Source of the DNA: Acidobacteriota bacterium
GTDB lineage: Bacteria > Acidobacteriota > Terriglobia > Bryobacterales > UBA6623
Assembly: GCA_016125275.1 (NCBI GenBank)
Contig: WGMB01000017.1
Location: 206,271-270,270 of the forward strand
Reading direction: 5' to 3'
DNA: 64,000 bases
Below, one piece after another: positions 56,164 to 64,000 of this stretch; position 1 is the first letter of the stretch; each line of letters begins with the position of its first letter. Made by a program: the position numbers and the translations under genes. The notes under the pieces were generated by a model. That model was not told the DNA's origin. It did no database searches and saw only the letters and a program-made list of their open reading frames with translations.

Positions 56164-57950
56164 AGTGCGTGACGGCGACTGTCGAAATCCACGTCAGAGG
56201 GCCCGTCCTAAGCCAGTCGTCGTCGGTTGGCGCGCCCGGTTTTGACGCCCTGATGGCGCAGGCGAAGTTCGCGCTGAACCAGTCTCGGTACTATCTACCA
56301 GGCTCGTTGATCAAGGGGTTGGTCCGAGAGGTTTGGCAGGAGTTTGCGGAGGTGGAGCCCGAGTATCAATCGTTGATCAGCCGGTGGTTGGGCGACGAAT
56401 CTCCGAAGGCGTCCGACGACCGACCTGAGCGCGGTCGAATGAAGTGGAGCGACTTTGTGGATTGGAGCACAGAGCCGGCGAAGCGCTCCCCGAGCCGGAC
56501 CCGAATCCAGATCGATGATGAACGGGGTGCAGCGGATGAGGCAATGCTGCAGGTGTTGGAATCGCCGTATGCCAGCGGTCAACCGGTGACCTTCAAAGGC
56601 GAGGTGAAGTGGCTGGCGGCCGACGACGAGTCCGAACACCAGGTTGTGGAGTCACTCCAGAAAGGATTGCATTGGCTACACGCCGTTGGGGGCGTCCGGT
56701 CTTCCGGGTTCGGCCGAGTCATGGGGACCAGCGTGCACGTCTCGAAGCGTCGGCAACAGGCGGCGAGTGGACTGGAGAGGCATGATCGGCTGGAACTGCG
56801 ACTGCAGTTTGGCGAGCCAGTGATTTTCTCGAAGCTTCGAGTGGCGGACAACTGGTTCGAGTCCGAAGAGGTGGTCCCGGGCGGCGCCCTGAAAGGGGCC
56901 GTGGCGACGATGATATCGGCCGATCCGGACCATTATAGGGAGCTGTCAGAGGAGTTGAGCCGAGTAGGGTTCACTCATGCCTTTCCGACCGCTTTGGGGG
57001 AAAGGCGGCCGTCGCGCTGGCCGATGTCCCTGGTGTCGTACTCGTCGGACCCGAAGATGCCCGCCTTTGGGGATGCGCTTCGCGGAAGTGCTCCGCCGGT
57101 TGGGGAGTGCGGGAAGCCATGGGCCTTCGATATCGACTGGAAGGATGGCATCCGGGATCTCGTCGAGAGCTGCTACGGCTGGCCGAAGCTTCATCGACAG
57201 GTTCGTGTGCGCACAAGGTTCGACAGTGCAAAGGCAAGAGCCGATGAGGGCGTGGACGACCAGGGCGGCAGCTTGTTCGCTTGGAGGATGATCGAGCCGT
57301 TCTCACGGGAGTGGGTGTGCACGGTGGACCTATCGGGGCTTTCCCCGACAGCCCGGGAGCAGTTGACGCAGCTACTGGAGAGCTTTGGGCTAGGGCCGCT
57401 GGGCAAGAGCAAAGCCTGGGCGAATGTCGAGGTCACGGCCTGCCAAGCCCCCGGCGTCCAAGCGTCGGGATCGTACTGTGTGACGCTACAGACCCCTGCG
57501 CTGCTGACCGCCCCGGGGCGGCAACTTGCCAAGGACGGAACATTGGGCATGACGGATGCGGAGGTCCTAGAACGGGAACTGCGCGCCGCATGGTCTGAGC
57601 TCAGCGATGGATCCTTGATCCTCGTCGACTATTTCCAACGGTGCTCCCTGTCCGGTGGGAGTTACCTTTTGGCTCGCTTCAGCGCGAAGGGGTTGGACTA
57701 TCGGCCGTACCTGCTCAGCGACGCGGGTTCGACCTTCCTATTGGCGGGCGCAGAGGGCAGGCAGGAAAAGGCGGCGAGCTTGCTCGCGCAATGGAGGCGG
57801 AAAGGGCTTCCCCTGGCCGAGTCCGTGCGGCACTTCTACGGAATCACCGACGACCCTGACTGGCAATGGCGGGATTGTCCCTATCTGCCCGAGAACGGGT
57901 ACGGCGAGATTGCGGTGGACGAGCCGTTCCGGCTGGGAGGAAGCGTCTAA
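56160..57950 (+). CDS. Multi-domain RAMP (Cas7-like) protein A
   Basis: 596 residues, at least twice a single RAMP. The first RAMP has YYLPGSLIKGLVREV (44-58) and a glycine-rich loop SSGFGRVMG (about 181-189). A second begins with EEVVPGGALKGAVATM (about 236-251). A less clear third unit covers the last ~170 residues, ending GYGEIAVDEPFRLGGSV. RAMPs of this kind form the crRNA-binding backbone of type III complexes. The start overlaps the Cas10-like stop, and the stop overlaps the next start (TAATG). Confidence 0.8.
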   Translation: MKCVTATVEIHVRGPVLSQSSSVGAPGFDALMAQAKFALNQSRYYLPGSLIKGLVREVWQEFAEVEPEYQSLISRWLGDESPKASDDRPERGRMKWSDFVDWSTEPAKRSPSRTRIQIDDERGAADEAMLQVLESPYASGQPVTFKGEVKWLAADDESEHQVVESLQKGLHWLHAVGGVRSSGFGRVMGTSVHVSKRRQQAASGLERHDRLELRLQFGEPVIFSKLRVADNWFESEEVVPGGALKGAVATMISADPDHYRELSEELSRVGFTHAFPTALGERRPSRWPMSLVSYSSDPKMPAFGDALRGSAPPVGECGKPWAFDIDWKDGIRDLVESCYGWPKLHRQVRVRTRFDSAKARADEGVDDQGGSLFAWRMIEPFSREWVCTVDLSGLSPTAREQLTQLLESFGLGPLGKSKAWANVEVTACQAPGVQASGSYCVTLQTPALLTAPGRQLAKDGTLGMTDAEVLERELRAAWSELSDGSLILVDYFQRCSLSGGSYLLARFSAKGLDYRPYLLSDAGSTFLLAGAEGRQEKAASLLAQWRRKGLPLAESVRHFYGITDDPDWQWRDCPYLPENGYGEIAVDEPFRLGGSV

Positions 57951-59509
57951 TGTACTCGGGCAATACCCCGCGCAATGCGGAACGCTGGCAACTGATCGGC
58001 AACCTGACCACCCTGTCGGCCCTCCATCTGGGCGACGGCAATACGCGCGAAATTCACAAAGACGAACGCACCTACCCAAAAGAGATCGAGGAGAAGTGGG
58101 CGCAGACGCCGAAGTACGCCACGGTCTTCATGGACCATGACAGCCGGCCGGCCCTGCCGGGTACAAGTTTGAAAGGGGCCCTGCGGGCTTGGGCTGTCTC
58201 CCGAGGGTTGGCCAAGGACCTCATCGGCGCAGTCTTTGGGTCCCCAGCGGTCGGCGGTAGGGTCACCTTCTGTGACGCCACACTAGCCAGGGCGATCGAA
58301 CCCACCAACCGGGCATACCGATTCTGGAGCAAGGATCGACTAACCTGCCTGACGCCGAAGGTTGCAATCGATCCAAACACCGGCGCGGCGCAGGACGGAC
58401 TCTTGTATCACCTGGAGTACCTGATTCCCGGTTCCGTATTCTCCTGGACGATCGAAGGACGATGCGTAAGCGAGGACGAACGTCGCTTTCTGTTATTCGT
58501 TTTGCAGAACGCATTTCGCGATGAAACGGACTCAGCGAGGGTAGGCGCGGACGTAGCGGACGGTTGGGGCAAGGTTGTCTGGGAGCCGAGCGAAGTCAAG
58601 ACCTTGAGCGTAAGGGAGTGGCTGCAGCAACCGCTGGGACCCTGGCGGGACTCAACGAGGTCCGTCGCTAGAGAGGCTCTAAGGGAATGGTTGCGCCCAT
58701 CCGGGCCCGGGCGAACCGGGCCGGCAAAGGACGTGGTGACAATCAAGATGACGCTCAATTTCTCGGGGGCGATGTTGGTCAACGATCCAACACGCCAGGA
58801 GAAGCGTGTCGAGGGAAGGACGGACGGGGTCGGTCACTCCACGGCTCGTTCTGAGCGAGAGGAACGGCCGTACCTGCCTGCATCGACGATTCGCGGGGCC
58901 TTGCGATCACAGGCTCGACGTATCTGGCAGACACTTGCGCGGAGCACGGACCAGGATCTGGATGAGATGCCCCTCAGGCGTCTCGGTGCGAGCAACAAGG
59001 AGGACCTCACTAAGTTGGCGCATTTCCAGCGCCTCTTCGGCTCCACGGGTTGGCGCTCGCCAATCGAGATAGACGACTTCAAGATCGACGGTGACCCCGT
59101 CGAACATCGGCAGGAGTTTGTGGCGATCGACCGCTTTACTGGCGGGGCCGCCGAAAGGCTGAAGTTTAGCGCAGACGCCCTATGGAAGCCGCGCTTTCTA
59201 GGCACGCTGCGCCTTCGGCTCGACCGCTGGAGTGTTGGTTCAACCGAGATTATTGGCCCTTGGGGATGGCTGATGATGGCCTACGTGTTGCGCGACTGGA
59301 TGGAAGGTGACGGTCGAATCGGCTTTGGGGCGGCTAAGGGTTACGGGGCCTTTCGGGCGACCGTCGAAGTTTTGGGCGATGGAGTTGATGCGGCAACGCT
59401 CGGCGGGATCCTGGAAAGAAAGGAGAGTGCGCTAAGCTCGCCGAGGCTCGAGGAATGGGATGCGAGCTTGCTGAAGGCGCTGGCCTCAGTGGCGGGAGGA
59501 GAGAAGTGA
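57950..59509 (+). CDS. Double RAMP (Csm3/Cas7-like) protein B
   Basis: 519 residues from ATG 57950. Two RAMP units are evident: ALPGTSLKGALRAW (68-81) with LEYLIPGSVFSWTIEG, and YLPASTIRGALRSQARR (about 308-324) with FVAIDRFTGGAAERLKF and the glycine-rich loop GFGAAKGYG (about 458-466). IDRFTGGA is typical of Csm3/Cas7-like backbone subunits. Fusion of two such units is unusual for a classical III-A or III-B system, where they are separate genes. The start and stop overlap the neighbours (TAATG, TGATG). Confidence 0.82.
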   Translation: MYSGNTPRNAERWQLIGNLTTLSALHLGDGNTREIHKDERTYPKEIEEKWAQTPKYATVFMDHDSRPALPGTSLKGALRAWAVSRGLAKDLIGAVFGSPAVGGRVTFCDATLARAIEPTNRAYRFWSKDRLTCLTPKVAIDPNTGAAQDGLLYHLEYLIPGSVFSWTIEGRCVSEDERRFLLFVLQNAFRDETDSARVGADVADGWGKVVWEPSEVKTLSVREWLQQPLGPWRDSTRSVAREALREWLRPSGPGRTGPAKDVVTIKMTLNFSGAMLVNDPTRQEKRVEGRTDGVGHSTARSEREERPYLPASTIRGALRSQARRIWQTLARSTDQDLDEMPLRRLGASNKEDLTKLAHFQRLFGSTGWRSPIEIDDFKIDGDPVEHRQEFVAIDRFTGGAAERLKFSADALWKPRFLGTLRLRLDRWSVGSTEIIGPWGWLMMAYVLRDWMEGDGRIGFGAAKGYGAFRATVEVLGDGVDAATLGGILERKESALSSPRLEEWDASLLKALASVAGGEK

Positions 59510-61683
59510 TGGCGAACTTCTACAATCCGTATCATTTTGTCGAAGTTGAAGCGCCATCCTCGGAGAGTCGCAAGCATTTCTGGACCGCTAAGGACAAGCT
59601 GGGCGAAGATACATCCCTGCATTCTAGGTTCGCGCCGGACACTCATTCTGGCAGAGTCGTGGTCCGCCTCCATACCGTTACTCCCGTGGCGATCGGAGCG
59701 AAGCATCCGCCAAGCGGCAACGAGCCCAAGAACATTGAACCCTATATGCCAGGCGGTATTCCGGCAATCCCCGCATCCACCTTGCGTGGGATGATCGGCA
59801 CGATCATCGAGACGGCTTCGGTCGCGCCGCTCCGCGTGCTGACGGATCGGCCGTTCTCGTATCGGCGGAAAATGACCGAGTCACTCTCTGCCATTGGCTT
59901 GATCGTCAAAAAGGGTGAAGGTGCAGCGGCGCGTTACTCTCTGAAGCCAATGTGTCTGCCGACGCTGGAGAGCGCTGACGGCGGGCGTTCCTTCAAAGCT
60001 CCGCCCGGATTCCGGCATCTGTTTCCGAATGGTCCTCGGTTCAAGGTGTATTTTGGAACCCGCGAGGAAATCACAGACAGAGACTTCCAGCATCGTACGG
60101 CCTTGGGGCCGAATCAGGCTGTTCCTATGCCGGTCAAGCAGCTGGCATGGAACGGAGACAAAGTCAACCTGGATCGGACCCTTCATGTGAAGGCAAACCG
60201 CTACGCCGTCTCACAGATAGCTGATCCGCGAGATACCGCTATGAGTGGGATGGTTCGCGTGCTCGGTTGTTGGCCAAATAGCCGAGTCGACCAGATCCCG
60301 CACACCAAGAAGCACGAGTTGTGGGTGCCGGTGCCAGATCCGGGAGTTCCCGACGTCCCCATCGAGCAGTATGTGATTGAGCGGTTCGAACAGTTGGCCG
60401 ATGAACGAACGGACGCGGATCCCGCATTACCGTTTGAGCCGCTGGAGAGCCGGCCCAACCGCGAAAGCGACGCCGGCTTCAGGCTGCGTCTCCAGACCGG
60501 CGACATGGTCTACTTCAACGTCGATCGCAGCGGCCGCGTCACGGAGGTTTCACTCTCTTCCATCTGGCGAGGACGCGTGGAAGAGAGCGGCCACGCTGCC
60601 ACGGCCCACCGCTTCTTCGAGCAAATTGACCGGGAGCTTCTTCCGTTCTGTTCAAACCGTCGAGATCAGATTTCGATAGCAGAAAGGATTCTCGGATTGG
60701 TCGAAGACGTTCCGAAGGGCGAGGCCGCCCCGGCCAAATCCTTGCAGCTGGCGAGTCGTCTACGCTTCGCGGACGCTTTCGCGCATGGTGTGGGTCCCAG
60801 CCAAAATCTGTTGGACCCGGCGGTGACCCTCAAGATCCTGAGCTCTCCGAAGCTCCCTTGTCCTGTGCTCTACTTTCGTCGCCGGGAGGGACACGCCTAC
60901 ATTCAAAAGCGGGATCTGACACTCAGGGAGCACCTGCCGAAGGGGCGCAAACTGTATCTGCATGGCCGATCCGAAGGAAGCGAGACGCCATGGCGAACGG
61001 TGGATGACACAAAGAGCAGGAACCAAAAGAATACCGTCCGCCCGCTGAAGCGTGGACTCTATCTGTTCTTTCATATCGACTACTACAATCTGACCGCGGA
61101 TGAGCTCGGATTGCTGTTGTACGCGCTCGAGCCCGATCCTGGTTTTCATCACAAGGTGGGGATGGGCAAGCCGCTGGGCCTGGGTTCGGTCAAGATCGAG
61201 GTCCTGGGCGTGTTCCCGGTCGATCGTCAGCGGCGATATACGCTCGGGGGACTACGAGGCCGGAGATACGAGCCTTGCTGGCTGTCCGCGATCGGACGAG
61301 AAGCCAAGCAGCGGGGGGCGTGGCCTATGGAGCGATACCAAGCAGAGGAAGGCGTAGCCGACTCCAAGGAGCAGCGAATTGACGAGCTGAGGCAGCGAGT
61401 CAGAAGCGCTGGACTGGTTCCGACTGAAGTCCACAACCAACTGGTCTTAGTCGGCGACTGGGCGAACGCCCCGGAAGCCGACCAAGTACGGTACCCGACC
61501 ACCGGTGACCAGCGCGACCCCGAATCCGAGCACTTCAAATGGTTCGTCTTCAATGACGGCCACCGAGAGCGAGGGCGCGGGATGTCGCCGAAGGAGCAGT
61601 TTTTGAAGCCCTTGCGCGGAGCGAAGAAGCTGCCGACGTTGTCGGAAACCGACTGGGAGCGAACTACGGGACGAAAGTGGTGA
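59509..61683 (+). CDS. Large RAMP protein C (TIGR03986-like)
   Basis: 724 residues from ATG 59509. It opens FYNPYHFVEVEAP, like the NPYNFV start of the TIGR03986 family of CRISPR-associated RAMP proteins. AIPASTLRGMIGTIIE lies at about 86-101, and FHHKVGMGKPLGLGSVKIEV at about 547-566 carries the glycine-rich loop. A long central insert (about 200-480) has no motif I recognise. It ends the operon; no clear terminator follows. The family assignment is from memory of the motif and needs an HMM search. Confidence 0.75.
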   Translation: MANFYNPYHFVEVEAPSSESRKHFWTAKDKLGEDTSLHSRFAPDTHSGRVVVRLHTVTPVAIGAKHPPSGNEPKNIEPYMPGGIPAIPASTLRGMIGTIIETASVAPLRVLTDRPFSYRRKMTESLSAIGLIVKKGEGAAARYSLKPMCLPTLESADGGRSFKAPPGFRHLFPNGPRFKVYFGTREEITDRDFQHRTALGPNQAVPMPVKQLAWNGDKVNLDRTLHVKANRYAVSQIADPRDTAMSGMVRVLGCWPNSRVDQIPHTKKHELWVPVPDPGVPDVPIEQYVIERFEQLADERTDADPALPFEPLESRPNRESDAGFRLRLQTGDMVYFNVDRSGRVTEVSLSSIWRGRVEESGHAATAHRFFEQIDRELLPFCSNRRDQISIAERILGLVEDVPKGEAAPAKSLQLASRLRFADAFAHGVGPSQNLLDPAVTLKILSSPKLPCPVLYFRRREGHAYIQKRDLTLREHLPKGRKLYLHGRSEGSETPWRTVDDTKSRNQKNTVRPLKRGLYLFFHIDYYNLTADELGLLLYALEPDPGFHHKVGMGKPLGLGSVKIEVLGVFPVDRQRRYTLGGLRGRRYEPCWLSAIGREAKQRGAWPMERYQAEEGVADSKEQRIDELRQRVRSAGLVPTEVHNQLVLVGDWANAPEADQVRYPTTGDQRDPESEHFKWFVFNDGHRERGRGMSPKEQFLKPLRGAKKLPTLSETDWERTTGRKW

Positions 61684-61887
61684 TTCGATACCAATTTAGC
61701 CAGACTCGGCGACGAGCCTGGTTGCTGGCGAAGAGCCGACGACCAGGGAGCGTTCGCGGGTCGACCGGGGTTTCGTCGCCGTGGCTCATCCGTACCTGCT
61801 CGGAGGCATCTCAAGCAGGTGATATGCGCGGTTAGGGCCTACCGCGTGGAATAGGCGTTCTCTTGCGGATTGCATCCAGGGCGGTGG

Positions 61888-63393
61888 TCAGAACTCGAAC
61901 GACGGGCCGAAGTCGTCGTCCGGCTGTTCGTCGAAGCCGTCGTCAGGGCGGTAGGCGAACGGCTCTGGAATCTCGTCGTACAGTTGTGGCTCGCCGTTGG
62001 GTTGGAGCCGTTGCCGTTCCTCGGCGTGGTGGGCTTCGATCGCTTGACGTTGGCGCTCGACGTCGCTGTTGAGGGCGGAGACGGCTTCGGACTTCCGCCA
62101 CTCGATGTTGTCGAGGGAGCGGCGGAGGTTATCGAGCTCTTCGCGGGGGTTCTTGGGGATCTGTCTGGTCAGCTTGAGCCAGCCGAGGCGGAGCCGGCCG
62201 GAGGTTTCGAGCACGTTCTCCAGATGTTCGATGTCGCGGCGGAGCGAGCGCTCGTGCTCGCCGTACTGCTTCTCGAACGTCGCCTCCATCTTGAGACGGG
62301 CCGAGGCGTTCTTCGTGTAGAAGGTTCCCAGCTCGGCGATCTGCCGGTCCTGCAGGGCGTTGAGCCGGAACGGGCTGGGTTCCGGCCGCCGCGGCTGCGG
62401 GCGTGAGGGGCGTGGTTTCGCGGGCGGCTGCTTCTGGTCGTGCTCGATGCCGGCGTCGATGATCGACTCCTGCCAGTCGCGGTCTTGCTGGTCGCGATCG
62501 ACGGTCTCGGCCTCCGCTTCTTCCTCGTCGCTCGTCTGCTGGGCCTCGGGCTGCTGCGGCTGGGGCTCCTTCGAGCCGCCTTGGCTGGTTTGCTCCCGGG
62601 CCGCGTCCAGCTCCGGCAGCTCGAGCCCCTGCAGCTTGGCCTGGATGTCCTTGGCCTTCACGCCGTCGATCTGGCGCGACAGGCTGTGGATCTTGCCGTC
62701 GCGGTCGATCAGCACGATGCGCTTGCCCCGCGCCAGCGTGAAGCCGTTCTCGGCGAGCGCCGCGCGAAACGCTTCTCCGCTGTCCGAGGTCTGGTAGAGC
62801 TCCGTGATCTTTGCCTTGACGTCGAGCTCCGGCTCGCGATGCTGGACCTTCTCGCCTTCCTTGCGTTTGGCGTTGTTCTCGACGCGCTCGGCGCAGTAGA
62901 TCACCCCGTGCTCGCGCTCGTATTCCTCGGCCCAGCGCGACAGCTTCAGCCGCGAGTAGGACAAGCGACTGGCCTTGCCCGTCTCCGGGTGGACCAGATT
63001 CACGATCAGATGCAGGTGCGGGTGCTGGCGTTCTTGATGCGCCGCCATCACCGTCTCGTGCTCGTCGAGCCCCAGCGCTTGTAGCGCCTGTTGGCCGGCG
63101 CCGATCATCTCCCACTTCTTCGGCTGTTGCTCGGGGTGCCACGCCAAGCTGAAGCAGAAGACCGGGCGGGCACACGACCGCCCGGTCGGCGCGGCGCCGG
63201 AGTCGCGCTTGAGCTCGTCGGCGTGGATCGCCGTCCAGGCCATCCACTTGAGCGCCTTGTGGGGATCGCCCGTCGGCACGTTCTCGGTGTGAGTGAAGGC
63301 CACGCGCTCGGAGGTCTCGGCCCCGCGGTCGTGCAGGTAGTATTTGCCCGCCCCGACGAAGGAACGGCCGCGTCCGGCTTCGCGCGGGATCAT
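61888..63393 (-). CDS. MOBP-type relaxase (mobilization nuclease)
   Basis: 501 residues. The relaxase domain occupies about the first 170 residues: KYYL near 17-20 as candidate catalytic tyrosines and the three-histidine metal site HPHLHLIVN (His124, His126, His128). Relaxases nick oriT and lead the strand into a recipient. The remaining ~330 residues are charged and partly coiled-coil (HERSLRRDIEHLENVLE), ending in an acidic tail. The start overlaps the stop of the MobC-like gene (ATGA at 63390-63393). No type IV secretion gene is in the window, so transfer may rely on a helper. Confidence 0.88.
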   Translation of the reverse strand: MIPREAGRGRSFVGAGKYYLHDRGAETSERVAFTHTENVPTGDPHKALKWMAWTAIHADELKRDSGAAPTGRSCARPVFCFSLAWHPEQQPKKWEMIGAGQQALQALGLDEHETVMAAHQERQHPHLHLIVNLVHPETGKASRLSYSRLKLSRWAEEYEREHGVIYCAERVENNAKRKEGEKVQHREPELDVKAKITELYQTSDSGEAFRAALAENGFTLARGKRIVLIDRDGKIHSLSRQIDGVKAKDIQAKLQGLELPELDAAREQTSQGGSKEPQPQQPEAQQTSDEEEAEAETVDRDQQDRDWQESIIDAGIEHDQKQPPAKPRPSRPQPRRPEPSPFRLNALQDRQIAELGTFYTKNASARLKMEATFEKQYGEHERSLRRDIEHLENVLETSGRLRLGWLKLTRQIPKNPREELDNLRRSLDNIEWRKSEAVSALNSDVERQRQAIEAHHAEERQRLQPNGEPQLYDEIPEPFAYRPDDGFDEQPDDDFGPSFEF

Positions 63394-63728
63394 TTCCCCA
63401 AAGCCTCCCGCTCGAGGATGCGGTCGAGCAGCCGCTCGATCTTCTTCGCTACTTGGAGCAGCTCGGGCGGGATCTCGCCGTCGAGGTGGGCGATGGGCAT
63501 GAGCTGGTTGAGATTGACGCCGATGCGCCGGAGCTGGCTGGCCAGCGCCATGCCGTAGGCGCTCTGGCTGCGCACGACAACCCGGCGGTCCAGCGCGGCC
63601 CGGCGCACGAACTCGCTGACGCCCAAGCCGGCGTCGCTGGCGGCGGCTCGGATGGCGGCGCGCTCCTCATCGGTCAGCCGGACGATGAGGCGCTGCGAGC
63701 GGTTGGCGGCTTTGCGCGCACGGGTCAT
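63390..63728 (-). CDS. mobC: MobC-like relaxosome accessory protein
   Basis: 112 residues from ATG 63728. The N-terminal half has a ribbon-helix-helix-like segment (RLIVRLTDEERAAIRAAASD, then LGVSEFVRRAAL) followed by LRRIGVNLNQLMPIAH, the signature of MobC/relaxosome proteins that help the relaxase open oriT. The open frame extends further upstream but the conserved part starts here. It lies between the oriT-like region and the relaxase, the usual order. Confidence 0.88.
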   Translation of the reverse strand: MTRARKAANRSQRLIVRLTDEERAAIRAAASDAGLGVSEFVRRAALDRRVVVRSQSAYGMALASQLRRIGVNLNQLMPIAHLDGEIPPELLQVAKKIERLLDRILEREALGK

Positions 63729-63775
63729 GAACCAGCCTGCATTCGGTCGACACGCGCGCCAGGAGGGGATGCAAC

Positions 63776-63896
63776 GGGGAACCATGGGTTCCCCTTGCCA
63801 AGATGGCCTTTGGTTGTACGGGCAAGAACGAAGTTCTTGTACGTACAAAGGCACATCTTGCTACTCCGGCGCGCAGCTCCAACATAAGTGCAACCT
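63776..63896. other. Candidate origin of transfer (oriT)
   Basis: Directly upstream of mobC: a hairpin with arms GGGGAACC and GGTTCCCC (63776-63794); a large imperfect inverted repeat with outer arms CAAGATG-GCCTTTG (63799-63812) and CAAAGGC-A-CATCTTG (63846-63860); inside it a hairpin CAAGAAC-GAA-GTTCTTG (63823-63839). TAAGTGCAACCT (63885-63896) resembles the nick region of RSF1010-type oriTs (TAAGTGCGCCCT), and CATCTTGC at 63854-63861 is a second possible nick site. The rest of 63729-64000 holds no gene. Confidence 0.6.
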
Positions 63897-64000
63897 CCCG
63901 GCGAGTGAACCCAGCCCTGCGGCACTATCCACAGGCCACTCCCTGCCACCCCGACGCTCCCTCCCCGGACCCGTCGTCTCGGCTCACCCCGCCTCCCTGC

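Larger units (their letters stand above)
46664..64000. mobile_element. Left part of an integrative mobilizable element carrying type III CRISPR-Cas with RT
   Basis: Bounded on the left by the tRNA-Ala fragment and open at the right window edge. It holds three CRISPR arrays, cas6, cas2, cas1, a reverse transcriptase, a five-gene effector operon, a relaxase, a MobC-like protein and an oriT-like region. No integrase is seen, so it should lie beyond the right edge near the intact tRNA. The boundary is supported by sequence; the extent and mobility are inference. Confidence 0.65.

Noticed and set aside
56160..61683. Type III-E gRAMP (Cas7-11)
   Set aside because: A Cas10-like gene is present and the RAMPs are split over three genes, whereas III-E has a single fused effector without Cas10.

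Overview
The window looks like Acidobacteriota, most likely Bryobacterales/Solibacter-like. This is inferred from gene content: two very large TonB-dependent receptors with an N-terminal carboxypeptidase-regulatory-like domain, Tat-exported Gfo/Idh/MocA oxidoreductase, sulfatase, CocE-type hydrolase, amidase, a ScyD/ScyE-like protein, and secreted RCC1/FG-GAP-like repeat proteins, all in high-GC DNA. No rRNA or complete tRNA is present to confirm it.

1-46.6 kb reads as chromosome. 0-5 kb: tail of an unknown gene, an SDR-fold protein, an unknown protein and an active/inactive M16 peptidase pair. 4.9-5.8 kb: a two-gene HTH regulator/membrane-protein cassette with two palindromes upstream, flanked by a duplicated scrap of the M16 gene end. 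5.9-18.2 kb: four tandem paralogous giant secreted proteins (RCC1 propeller repeats, Ig-like domain, aspartate-rich DGDG repeats). 18.2-37.2 kb: exported catabolic and scavenging enzymes around two TonB receptors. 37.3-46.0 kb: housekeeping and regulation (nth, a MoxR/ChlI-like AAA+ ATPase, a sigma-54 activator, a sigma-28-type factor, ligA, a DAG-kinase-like protein, a YdjM-like membrane protein).

At 46.66 kb the 3' half of a tRNA-Ala(GGC) gene ends abruptly in the anticodon arm. This is the signature of an element integrated in a tRNA gene. Everything to the right reads as an integrative, mobilizable element that continues past the window: a CRISPR system, then a MobC-like protein, a MOBP-type relaxase and an oriT-like set of inverted repeats at the right edge.

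The element carries a reverse-transcriptase-associated type III CRISPR-Cas system with an unusual layout. On the minus strand the order is RT, leader, array 3, cas1, leader, array 2, cas2, leader, array 1, cas6: each array is followed by one cas gene. The three leaders are about 200 bp each and share sequence blocks at constant distances from their arrays. The repeats are related but distinct. Divergently, a five-gene operon with overlapping start/stop codons encodes a CorA-like membrane protein, a reduced Cas10-like protein (no HD domain, GGDE in place of GGDD) and three large multi-domain RAMP proteins. I cannot place it in a named type III subtype by eye, and it is the best candidate for an undescribed system here.
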